This document shows, in pieces, positions 6,620-12,225 of a DNA stretch of 12,225 bases. Numbering within the stretch: the stretch's first letter is position 1; each line of letters begins with the position of its first letter. The position numbers and the translations under genes are program-made. The DNA comes from Wenzhouxiangella sp. (GTDB lineage: Bacteria > Pseudomonadota > Gammaproteobacteria > Xanthomonadales > Wenzhouxiangellaceae), in the NCBI GenBank assembly GCA_007123575.1, contig SKKV01000288.1, positions 1-12,225 of the forward strand. The letters are read 5' to 3'. A model generated the notes under the pieces. It searched no databases and was not told the origin of the DNA. It saw only the letters and a list, made by a program, of their open reading frames with translations.

Positions 6620-7355
6620 TGTCATTACCCTGTTCCCGGAATGGGTGGAGGGTTTGAAAACGCTGGGACTGACAGGCAAGGCCCTGGCCTCTGGCCGGGT
6701 GGCATTGAGCTGCTGGAACCCGCGAGATTTCACCGCTGATGTCCACCGGTCCGTGGACGACAGGCCTTACGGTGGCGGACCTGGCATGGTCATGCGGCCC
6801 GAACCGCTGGCCAATGCCATTGAGGCTGCCAAGGCAGCCGGCGAGCCGGCGAAGGTGGCCTGTTTAAGCCCGCAGGGCCGCAGGCTTGATCAGGACGGCG
6901 TACTGGAACTGGCAGGGCGCGAGCGCCTGATCCTCGTCTGTGGTCGCTACGAGGGCATTGATCAGCGTGTACTTGACGAGCTGGTGGATGAAGAGTGGTC
7001 GATCGGCGACTACGTACTGTCCGGCGGTGAGCCGGCAGCGGCGGTGATGATCGACGCGGTGGTCCGCCAATTGCCGGGCGTGCTGGGCCACGAGCGGTCG
7101 GTCGTGGAGGATTCCTTCGCCGACGGCCTGCTCGATTGCCCGCATTACACCCGGCCGGATACCTGGCGCGGGGAGACGGTGCCTGAAGTGCTGATCAGCG
7201 GCGATCATGCGCGAATCGCCCAGTGGCGACGAGCCCAGGCATTGCACCGCACCCGTCGACTGCGTCCCGATCTTTGGGAAGCTTGCGAGCTGGATGACGC
7301 CGACAAGGCCGCCTTGGGCGCATGGCCTGAAGAATTTAGGGCTAAAAAGCTGTAA
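6603..7355 (+). CDS. trmD: tRNA (guanine37-N1)-methyltransferase TrmD
   Basis: TrmD uses S-adenosylmethionine to methylate N1 of G37 next to the anticodon, which prevents +1 frameshifting. It is a SPOUT-fold homodimer with a deep trefoil knot. From the ATG at 6603 the product is 250 residues. Motifs present are VDDRPYGGGPGM at 51-62, SPQGR at 89-93, CGRYEGIDQR at 113-122, SIGDYVLSGGE at 133-143 (the knot, SAM site), PGVLGHE at 158-164 and EDSFADGLLDCPHYTRP at 169-185. Asp170 and Arg155 align with the catalytic Asp and Arg known from other TrmD enzymes. The frame is open upstream with ATGs at 6570 and 6594, but 6603 gives the family N-terminus (MLNRIDVITLFPEW) and has the best-placed Shine-Dalgarno. 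It overlaps rimM by 17 nt. Confidence 0.96.
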   Translation: MLNRIDVITLFPEWVEGLKTLGLTGKALASGRVALSCWNPRDFTADVHRSVDDRPYGGGPGMVMRPEPLANAIEAAKAAGEPAKVACLSPQGRRLDQDGVLELAGRERLILVCGRYEGIDQRVLDELVDEEWSIGDYVLSGGEPAAAVMIDAVVRQLPGVLGHERSVVEDSFADGLLDCPHYTRPDTWRGETVPEVLISGDHARIAQWRRAQALHRTRRLRPDLWEACELDDADKAALGAWPEEFRAKKL

Positions 7356-7379
7356 CTGAGCGAGAAAACAGGTTAAAAT
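7350..7379 (+). promoter_or_regulatory. Possible internal promoter before rplS
   Basis: TAAAAT at 7374-7379 (5/6 match to the -10 box) is preceded 18 nt upstream by CTGTAA at 7350-7355 (3/6 match to the -35 box). It lies over the end of trmD and would give rplS its own transcript of about 60 nt leader. That would fit the need for far more L19 than TrmD. The -35 match is weak. Confidence 0.35.
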
Positions 7380-7393
7380 TGCAGGCTTGTGTT

Positions 7394-7409
7394 CCGCGCT
7401 TTTGTGCGG
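7394..7409 (+). promoter_or_regulatory. Hairpin in the trmD-rplS gap
   Basis: CCGCGC at 7394-7399 pairs with GTGCGG at 7404-7409 over a TTTT loop (five Watson-Crick pairs and one G-T wobble). No T-run follows, so it is not a terminator. It stands 38 nt before the rplS ATG and may act as an mRNA processing or leader element. Confidence 0.3.
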
Positions 7410-7447
7410 ATGTGACGAAGAATTCAAGCACTTTGGAAGCAGCAGGC

Positions 7448-7810
7448 ATGAGCAATATCATCGAAGAAATCAATAACGAGCAAACCCAGCGCGAAATCCC
7501 GGATTTCGCTCCCGGCGACACCGTTGTCGTCAACATCTGGGTACGTGAAGGGGATCGCCAGCGCTTGCAGGCTTTCGAAGGGGTGGTTATCGCGCGCAAG
7601 AATCGCGGCGTCAACTCTGCCTTCACCGTTCGCAAAATCTCGCACGGCACTGGCGTCGAGCGTGTATTCCAGACCTACAGCCCGTTGATTGAATCGATCA
7701 ACATTAAGCGTCGCGGCAAGGTACGTCGCGCCAAGCTGTTCTATCTGCGCAACCTGGAAGGCAAGGCTGCCCGGATCAAGGAAAAGCTGGCCCGTCGCGC
7801 CAACGCCTGA
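7448..7810 (+). CDS. rplS: 50S ribosomal protein L19 (bL19)
   Basis: bL19 lies at the 30S-50S interface of the ribosome. The 120-residue product fits the family: FAPGDTVVVNIWVREG at 20-35, QAFEGVVIARKNRG at 41-54, FTVRKISHGTGVERVF at 59-74, SINIKRRGKVRRAKLFYLR at 83-101, and a basic C-terminal helix. The start at 7448 gives the normal length and N-terminus (MSNIIEEI) and has GGAAG at 7435-7439 about 8 nt upstream. A longer reading from a TTG at 7379 would add 23 residues with no family counterpart. It is the last gene of the operon and is followed 21 nt later by a strong terminator. Confidence 0.97.
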   Translation: MSNIIEEINNEQTQREIPDFAPGDTVVVNIWVREGDRQRLQAFEGVVIARKNRGVNSAFTVRKISHGTGVERVFQTYSPLIESINIKRRGKVRRAKLFYLRNLEGKAARIKEKLARRANA

Positions 7811-7831
7811 TCGCTTAATAAGCGTTTCATG

Positions 7832-7864
7832 AAAAAAGCCTGTCGCTCTGCGGCAGGCTTTTTT
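7832..7864. terminator. Bidirectional rho-independent terminator
   Basis: A 15-bp stem (7832-7846 with 7850-7864, one G-T wobble) encloses a TCT loop. The A-run at the left foot and the T-run at the right foot give a U-tract on either strand. It can therefore stop both the rpsP-rplS operon on the plus strand and the M23-bactofilin operon arriving on the minus strand. A small extra hairpin (CGCTT/AAGCG, 7812-7824) precedes it. Confidence 0.92.
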
Positions 7865-7916
7865 CATTGAGGCTTTTGAGCGGGCTTTCCAGCGCGGAGG
7901 AGACCGTCGGTAGCGA

Positions 7917-8360
7917 TCAAGTCTCTGTCGCGGTCTTGGTTTTGGATTCGTTGCTGGACTTGCTGTCCTTGGCTTTCCTGTCGTGAGAAAGCTGACGCGG
8001 TGGTTCCTGGCCACGGATCTTGCTGGTGCCGTTGAAGCGGGCCCCTGACTCTATCACCAGCTTTGCAGTTGAGATCGTCCCGGTAACCTCGCCGCTGGCC
8101 ACGATTTCTAGTCGCTCAGCCTCGACGTCGCCAGAGAAATAGCCGCTGATCATCACTCGCTGGGCCGTGATTTCGCCCTCAACACGACCCTGCTCACCGA
8201 TGCTGACTTCGCCGTCTGACTTGATTGCACCTTCGATGGTACCGTCGACGTGGAGACCGTCGCTTAAGGCAAGGTCGCCGACCAGCTTTGTGCCTGCAGC
8301 AATGACGGTCGTTCCGGTGCGTTTGCGGTCCTGCGAATGACCTCGACTAATGATTCCCAT
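7917..8360 (-). CDS. Bactofilin (polymer-forming cytoskeletal protein)
   Basis: Bactofilins polymerise without nucleotide into filaments, often at the membrane, and position cell-wall enzymes to set cell shape. The 147-residue product has a central bactofilin (DUF583) domain at about 18-117. It is built from short beta-helix rungs rich in Gly and Val: IAAGTKLVGDLALSDGLHVD at 20-39, then GTIEGAI, GEVSIGEQGRVEGEI and GEVTGTISTAKLVIESGARFNG. A short basic N-terminal tail precedes it, and a Lys/Ser/Thr-rich tail (about 123-147) follows. The ATG is supported by a strong Shine-Dalgarno. Its first 97 nt lie inside the M23 gene in another frame. An M23 peptidase beside a bactofilin is a recurrent pair in proteobacteria, with the peptidase the likely partner. 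No adjacent membrane anchor other than the peptidase is seen. Confidence 0.93.
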   Translation of the reverse strand: MGIISRGHSQDRKRTGTTVIAAGTKLVGDLALSDGLHVDGTIEGAIKSDGEVSIGEQGRVEGEITAQRVMISGYFSGDVEAERLEIVASGEVTGTISTAKLVIESGARFNGTSKIRGQEPPRQLSHDRKAKDSKSSNESKTKTATET

Positions 8361-9217
8361 TCAACTCGATCCTCCTTGGCAAAAAGCAGGTCATAATCGT
8401 CGATCGACCAGCGCATGAACGGGGCAGGGTCCAGGCGACGATTGAGGTGGCGTACCTCGTAGTGTAGATGCGGTGCAGTGGCGGCTCCAGAGCTTCCGGC
8501 ATAGCCCAGTAGCTGACCACGTTTGACGTAATTTCCAACGTTAACCTCAATTTGGTCCATGTGACCATAAATCGTTGAAAAACCATAGTTATGTACCAGC
8601 TTGACCATGTTGCCCAAGCCGCTGTTGTGGTGCTTTGAGGCCCATTCGACGACGCCATCTGCAGTGGCGAAGATTGGCGTACCGCGCGGGGCTCTAAGGT
8701 CAACGCCGCCGTGCTTGGCCATGCGCTGGTGGATAGGGTGTCGGCGCATGCCGAAGGGGCTGGTAACGCGCTCGGATTCCACTGGAAAACCGGACGGGAT
8801 GGAATCCAGCATCAGGCGCTTTTCAAAGGCGGTCTGGCTTGCGGTGTCAACGCGCTGGGCCAGGGGGCGCTCGGGCTCCGAGCGAAGGCCGATGAGAATT
8901 TCGATGTGCTCCATCTCATCACTCAGGGCCTGTAGAGACGCGGATTTCGCTGCCACTTCCTGCTGCAGCCGGCTTTGCTCGGCCAGCAGCTCGTCGTTTT
9001 GCGAGCGGATCGAGCTATGCAGGCTCTTGAGTTCGGCAAACTCCGCGTTCAGGTTGCCGACGCGCTGGCTTAAGGCATGAATGAGCAAGGAGCCGGCGAG
9101 AAACATCAGCACGGTTGTGCCGAGCACAACAGCCAGGACACGACGCATGAGCTGGCTTAGCGTGAAGTGGCGTGCCCCGCGGTAATCCGTGACTGTTATT
9201 CGATAACGATGGCGCAT
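8264..9217 (-). CDS. Membrane-anchored M23 (LytM-type) peptidoglycan endopeptidase
   Basis: The likely role is to cut peptide cross-links in the periplasmic cell wall. The 317-residue protein has a short basic cytoplasmic start, one membrane segment at about 27-48 (LAVVLGTTVLMFLAGSLLIH), a coiled coil at about 52-108 and an M23 domain at about 148-265. The zinc and catalytic residues are complete: HGGVD with His169 and Asp173, GH at 218-219, and HLH at 250-252. SPFGMRRHP at 153-161 is a typical domain start. It should therefore be active, unlike the degenerate EnvC/NlpD type. A tail of about 50 residues follows the domain, and the last 32 codons are overlapped by the bactofilin gene. No clear Shine-Dalgarno precedes the ATG. 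Transcription probably starts near 9310. Confidence 0.93.
   Translation of the reverse strand: MRHRYRITVTDYRGARHFTLSQLMRRVLAVVLGTTVLMFLAGSLLIHALSQRVGNLNAEFAELKSLHSSIRSQNDELLAEQSRLQQEVAAKSASLQALSDEMEHIEILIGLRSEPERPLAQRVDTASQTAFEKRLMLDSIPSGFPVESERVTSPFGMRRHPIHQRMAKHGGVDLRAPRGTPIFATADGVVEWASKHHNSGLGNMVKLVHNYGFSTIYGHMDQIEVNVGNYVKRGQLLGYAGSSGAATAPHLHYEVRHLNRRLDPAPFMRWSIDDYDLLFAKEDRVEWESLVEVIRRTANAPERPSLLQAQSWSATLP
8369..8377 (-). promoter_or_regulatory. Strong ribosome binding site of the bactofilin gene
   Basis: Read on the minus strand this is AAGGAGGAT, ending 8 nt before the bactofilin ATG (8360-8358). It lies inside the M23 coding sequence. It is nearly the perfect anti-16S complement, which supports the overlapping start and suggests efficient independent initiation. 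Confidence 0.8.
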
Positions 9218-9316
9218 GGGCGGCTGGTATTTTTGATTTTCTTGGTCCAGAGTCCATCTGCGGCCGGTGCGAAACTGCCAAGGCCGGGAGGTAGAGACGG
9301 GTTCGGCAAGTCCCTA

Positions 9317-9345
9317 ATTATGCGAGGCACGGCGCGATCATGCAA
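9317..9345 (-). promoter_or_regulatory. Putative sigma70 promoter for the M23-bactofilin operon
   Basis: On the minus strand TTGCAT (9345-9340, matching the TTG of the -35) is separated by exactly 17 nt from CATAAT (9322-9317, 5/6 match to the -10). Transcription would begin near 9310, with a leader of about 93 nt. The CRP-like site is centred about 70 nt upstream of that start. Confidence 0.5.
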
Positions 9346-9371
9346 ATTTAGCGGTCTGGATCGCATTGAAG

Positions 9372-9387
9372 TGTGATATTCATCACA
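9372..9387. promoter_or_regulatory. CRP/Vfr/Clp-type operator palindrome
   Basis: TGTGATATTCATCACA fits TGTGA-N6-TCACA, the CRP-family consensus, with both half-sites perfect and one further symmetric pair inside. The flanks are A/T-rich (AAG before, TTTTTT after). It stands between the divergent M23 and htpG genes. The centre (9379.5) is about 70 nt from the predicted M23 start and about 93 nt from the predicted htpG start, distances compatible with class I activation in either direction. Confidence 0.65.
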
Positions 9388-9437
9388 TTTTTTAGACTAA
9401 CCGGCCATCAACGGTGCGTGGATTACTGGCCAAATCG

Positions 9438-9466
9438 CTTGAATTCTGGTCCGTTGAAGCCCAAAT
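9438..9466 (+). promoter_or_regulatory. Sigma32-like heat-shock promoter of htpG
   Basis: CTTGAAT at 9438-9444 matches the sigma32 -35 (CTTGAAA) in six of seven positions. GCCCAAAT at 9459-9466 matches the -10 (CCCCATNT) in five of seven fixed positions. The spacer is 14 nt, within the usual range. Transcription would start near 9472, about 25 nt before the htpG ATG. Confidence 0.65.
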
Positions 9467-9468
9467 CT

Positions 9469-9484
9469 GGCTTGTCTTCAAGCC
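9469..9484 (+). promoter_or_regulatory. Hairpin just before htpG
   Basis: GGCTTG (9469-9474) and CAAGCC (9479-9484) form a perfect 6-bp stem around a TCTT loop, ending 12 nt before the ATG. It occupies the place where a Shine-Dalgarno sequence would be expected. No such sequence is seen. Confidence 0.4.
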
Positions 9485-9496
9485 AATGAATTCGCC

Positions 9497-11446
9497 ATGA
9501 GTGACTCAACTGCTGCCCAAACCCGCCGATTTGACGCCGAAGTCCATCAGCTCTTGAAGCTGATGATCAATGCGCTTTATTCGAACCGCGAAATATTCCT
9601 GCGCGAATTGATTTCAAACGCCTCCGACGCCAGCGACAAGCTGCGCTTCGAGGCCCTGACCCGAGAGGAGTTGAAAGGTTGCGACCAGGATCTTGATATC
9701 GAAGTGAGTTTCGATGCCGGCGCCGGGCGATTGATAGTCGTCGATCGCGGTATCGGCATGAACCAGGATGAAGTGGTCGAAAATCTCGGCACGATTGCTC
9801 GCTCCGGCACCCGCCGCTTTCTCGAATCCTTGTCTGGCGATGCCAAGAAGGACGCTCGCCTGATCGGCCAGTTTGGTGTCGGTTTCTACTCGGCCTTCAT
9901 CGTTGCCTCGGAAGTAGAGGTGGAGACGCGCCGGGCCGACGAGCCTGCTGAAGCCGGCGTGCGTTGGCATTCGACCGGCGAAGGCGAATACAGCATTGAA
10001 GGTATCTCGCGCGAAGAGCAGGGCACCCGCATCACCCTGACCATTCGCGAAGAACATCGCGATCTGCTCAGCCGCTGGCAGCTCGAGCGCATCATTCGCC
10101 ACTATTCCAATCATGTTGCGTTTCCGATCCGCCTGGTTGAGCTTGGCGCCGAAGACGAGAACAAGGAAGATGCCGAGGATGCCAACAAGCAGGTCATCAA
10201 CGATACCCAGGCACTGTGGGCCAGGCCGCGTAGCGAACTTGCGGATGATGATTACAAGTCCTTTTACAACAGCTTGACCGGCGACCCGGAAGACCCGGTC
10301 AGCTGGGCCCATCATCATGTTGAGGGCAGCCAAAGCTACAGCCTGCTTTTGTACCTGCCGGGCCAGGCTCCGTTCGACTTGCTGATCAACCGCGACGAGC
10401 GCGAGGGGCTGAAGCTTTACATCCAGCGGGTATTCATCATGGATGCCGCCGAGCAGCTTCTGCCGCGCTATCTGCGCTTCATGCGCGGTGTGGTCGACTC
10501 GGCCGATTTGCCGCTGAACGTGTCGCGCGAGATTCTCCAGGACAGCCCGCTGCTGAAGAAGATCAGGGCCACGGTAATCAAGCGCAGCCTGGATATGATT
10601 GAAAAGCTCGCCCAGGAAGGTGGTGAGCAATGGGAGAAGTTCTGGGAGGCCTTTGGCAGCATTCTCAAGGAAGGTGTGATCGAGGACTTCGAGCAGCGCG
10701 AGCGCATCGCCGGCATTCTGCGTTTTGCCTCGACCACCAGCGATGGCAAGGAAACCGTTTGCCTGGATGACTATATTGGCAGGATGACCGAGGGCCAGGA
10801 CACTATCTGGTACCTGACCGCGGACAATCTGAAGGTGGCGCGCTCCAGCCCCCATCTGGAAGCGTTTCAGCGTGGCAATATCGAGGTTTTGCTGCTGACT
10901 GATCGGATTGATGAGTGGCTGGTCGCCCACCTGAACCAGTACAAGGACAAGCCGCTGAAATCTGTCAGCCAGGGCAAGATCAATCTTGATGACGACGCGC
11001 CTGAACCCGATGAAGCCGCCCGCAAGCTGGCCGGACGGGTCAAGAAAGCGCTGGGCGATCTGGTCGGCAACGTTCGACCGGGCACTCGCCTGACCGACTC
11101 GCCCGGCTGCATCGTGGATGACGAGCACGGAATGAGCCTGCAGATGCAGAAACTGCTGCGCCAGGCCGGCCAGGAAGTCCCGGAAACCAAGCCCGACCTG
11201 GAGATCAATGCCGGCCACCCGTTGCTGCTTGCGATGGGTAGCATTGACGACGACAGGCGCTTTGAGGATCTGAGCCAACTGCTGTTCGAGCAGGCCAGAC
11301 TGGCTGAAGGCGGGGAATTGGCCGATCCGGCCAGCTACGTGCGTCGCGTCAATCAGCTGCTGGTCGAGGCCCTGACTGCGGGGGGCGCATCGTCAGCCGA
11401 CAAGGATAGCGGCAGCGGAGAAGACGCCAATGCCACCTCGGCCTAA
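9497..11446 (+). CDS. htpG: Chaperone protein HtpG (bacterial Hsp90)
   Basis: HtpG is the bacterial Hsp90, an ATP-driven homodimeric cytosolic chaperone that remodels clients late in folding, often with DnaK. The 649-residue product is close to the usual 620-640. The GHKL ATPase motifs are intact: FLRELISNASDASDKL at 34-49 (Glu37 and Asn41), VVDRGIGM at 81-88 with Asp83, and IGQFGVGFYSAF at 123-134. The middle-domain NVSREILQDS at 341-350 carries the ATP-contacting Arg344. The C-terminal dimerisation domain follows, and the protein ends in a flexible Ser/Asp/Gly tail (about 630-649). The upstream heat-shock-like promoter fits its regulation. The ATG at 9497 gives the family N-terminus (...RRFDAEVHQLLKLMINALYSN) but has no Shine-Dalgarno. 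The end overlaps the channel gene by 17 nt. Confidence 0.97.
   Translation: MSDSTAAQTRRFDAEVHQLLKLMINALYSNREIFLRELISNASDASDKLRFEALTREELKGCDQDLDIEVSFDAGAGRLIVVDRGIGMNQDEVVENLGTIARSGTRRFLESLSGDAKKDARLIGQFGVGFYSAFIVASEVEVETRRADEPAEAGVRWHSTGEGEYSIEGISREEQGTRITLTIREEHRDLLSRWQLERIIRHYSNHVAFPIRLVELGAEDENKEDAEDANKQVINDTQALWARPRSELADDDYKSFYNSLTGDPEDPVSWAHHHVEGSQSYSLLLYLPGQAPFDLLINRDEREGLKLYIQRVFIMDAAEQLLPRYLRFMRGVVDSADLPLNVSREILQDSPLLKKIRATVIKRSLDMIEKLAQEGGEQWEKFWEAFGSILKEGVIEDFEQRERIAGILRFASTTSDGKETVCLDDYIGRMTEGQDTIWYLTADNLKVARSSPHLEAFQRGNIEVLLLTDRIDEWLVAHLNQYKDKPLKSVSQGKINLDDDAPEPDEAARKLAGRVKKALGDLVGNVRPGTRLTDSPGCIVDDEHGMSLQMQKLLRQAGQEVPETKPDLEINAGHPLLLAMGSIDDDRRFEDLSQLLFEQARLAEGGELADPASYVRRVNQLLVEALTAGGASSADKDSGSGEDANATSA
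11417..11423 (+). promoter_or_regulatory. Ribosome binding site of the sodium channel gene
   Basis: GGAGAAG at 11417-11423, within the last codons of htpG, stands about 6-9 nt before the ATG at 11430. It supports that start over GTG codons further in (11502, 11511), which would cut into the residues preceding S1. Confidence 0.55.
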
Positions 11447-12225
11447 GGAGAAGGCAGGTGACCCGCCAGTTGCTGGCTGGCGGGAGCGACTAGGAAACTG
11501 GGTGGAGGGCGTGCCCTTCACCCGCTTCATTATCGGCCTGATCATCATCAACGCTATTATCCTGGGGCTGGAAACCTCGCCCCGGGTGATGGCGTCCATG
11601 GGCACTTTCCTGGTCACCACCAACACCCTGATTCTGGCTGTGTTCGTGGTCGAGATTCTGCTCAAGCTGGCCGCTTTCGGTCCGCGCTTTTTTCGCTCGG
11701 GCTGGAATATCTTCGATTTCCTGATTGTCAGCATTTCCCTGATTCCTGCCTCGGGGCCGCTGGAAATCCTGCGCGCGCTGCGCATTCTGCGCGTGCTGCG
11801 TCTGCTCAGCCAGGTGCCCAAGCTACGCATCATCATCGAATCCCTGCTGCGAGCCTTGCCGGGAATGGGCTGGACGGCGCTGCTGCTGGTGCTGGTGTTC
11901 TATGTGTTTGCCGTCATGGGCACCATGTTGTTCGGTGAATCCTTCCCCGAATACTGGGGCAACCTGGCTTTAAGCCTGTTTTCGCTTTTTCAGATCATGA
12001 CGCTGGAATCCTGGTCCAGCGGGGTGGCCAGGCCGATGATGGAGGAGTACCCACTGATCTGGCTGTACTTCGTGCCGTTCATTCTGGTTTCCTCGTTCAT
12101 GGTCTTGAACCTGTTCATCGCGATCATTGTCACCGCAACGCAGTCGATTCATGCTGACGAGGAAGAGGAGCAGCGTCGCGAACTGATGGCTCAGCTTAAG
12201 AGCATCAACGAACGTCTGGGGCGCC
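11430..12225 (+). CDS. BacNav-type voltage-gated sodium channel (3' end outside the window)
   Basis: This is a six-transmembrane ion channel subunit expected to form a homotetramer that admits Na+ on depolarisation. The visible 265 codons cover S1 (about 30-48), S2 (about 60-82, Glu75), S3 (about 92-107, Asp96), an S4 sensor with arginines at 115, 118, 121 and 124 every third residue, S5 (about 147-168), and a pore loop with the selectivity filter TLESWSS at 191-197 (Glu193). S6 spans about 208-235, and a Glu-rich neck leads into a coiled coil (about 243-265, DEEEEQRRELMAQLKSINERL). TLESW is the signature of NaChBac, NavAb and NavMs. Nearly the whole channel is present; only the end of the coiled coil is lost. 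The start overlaps the htpG end by 17 nt in another frame. The physiological role in bacteria is poorly known; motility or pH and Na+ homeostasis have been proposed. Confidence 0.93.
   Translation, partial: MPPRPKEKAGDPPVAGWRERLGNWVEGVPFTRFIIGLIIINAIILGLETSPRVMASMGTFLVTTNTLILAVFVVEILLKLAAFGPRFFRSGWNIFDFLIVSISLIPASGPLEILRALRILRVLRLLSQVPKLRIIIESLLRALPGMGWTALLLVLVFYVFAVMGTMLFGESFPEYWGNLALSLFSLFQIMTLESWSSGVARPMMEEYPLIWLYFVPFILVSSFMVLNLFIAIIVTATQSIHADEEEEQRRELMAQLKSINERLGR

Noticed and set aside
7379..7447. A TTG start that lengthens L19 by 23 residues
   Set aside because: The added residues are not part of bL19, no Shine-Dalgarno precedes the TTG, and the ATG at 7448 has both.
9366..9398. Sigma70 promoter for htpG using TTGAAG and TAGACT around the CRP-like site
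   Set aside because: The spacer would be 21 nt, too long for a normal promoter, and the sigma32-like site downstream is far better.
9614..11278. A 554-codon open frame on the minus strand across htpG
   Set aside because: It mirrors the strongly conserved htpG codons, shows no recognisable domain and has no ribosome binding site. Such antisense frames are common in GC-rich genes.

Overview
The window looks like a chromosomal segment of a GC-rich gammaproteobacterium. The support is the gene order rpsP-rimM-trmD-rplS, bacterial-type CoaD, RimM, TrmD and L19 sequences close to enterobacterial and pseudomonad forms, a heat-shock-type promoter before htpG, and a CRP-type operator. A Xanthomonadales/Chromatiales-like marine or halophilic lineage is a guess, based on the sodium channel, the bactofilin pair and the DUF1800/DUF1501 pair. 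No phage, plasmid, IS, CRISPR, tRNA or rRNA was seen.

Layout. Positions 1-229 hold a 111-bp tandem duplication carrying long imperfect inverted arms. A promoter-like -10 follows, then coaD (320-835) and a gamma-glutamyltranspeptidase gene (835-2523), joined by an ATGA overlap. After a 90-nt gap come a DUF1800 gene (2614-4317) and a DUF1501 gene with a Tat-like signal (4314-5657), again joined by ATGA. A short heptamer repeat covers the end of the DUF1501 gene. The next operon is rpsP, rimM, trmD and rplS (5820-7810), devoted to ribosome assembly and tRNA modification, and it ends at a strong symmetric terminator (7832-7864). On the minus strand, converging on that terminator, are an M23 endopeptidase gene (9217-8264) and a bactofilin gene (8360-7917) that overlap by 97 nt in different frames. 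A divergent control region (9218-9496) follows, with a sigma70-like promoter for the M23 gene, a CRP-type palindrome and a sigma32-like promoter for htpG. The rest is htpG (9497-11446) and a BacNav-type voltage-gated sodium channel gene (from 11430) that overlaps htpG by 17 nt and runs off the right edge.

How the genes work together. CoaD makes dephospho-CoA, and GGT can release cysteinyl-glycine from glutathione and so feed cysteine supply. The DUF1800/DUF1501 pair is a widespread two-gene unit of unknown function, probably acting outside the cytoplasm. M23 plus bactofilin is a cell-wall shaping module. HtpG plus the channel is an unusual pairing that may put a membrane excitability protein under heat-shock transcription.

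Most of the window is housekeeping. The parts that deserve a second look are the DUF1800/DUF1501 unit, the out-of-frame M23/bactofilin overlap, the shared CRP-like site, the htpG-channel coupling and the repeat at the left end. I see no convincing entirely new system.
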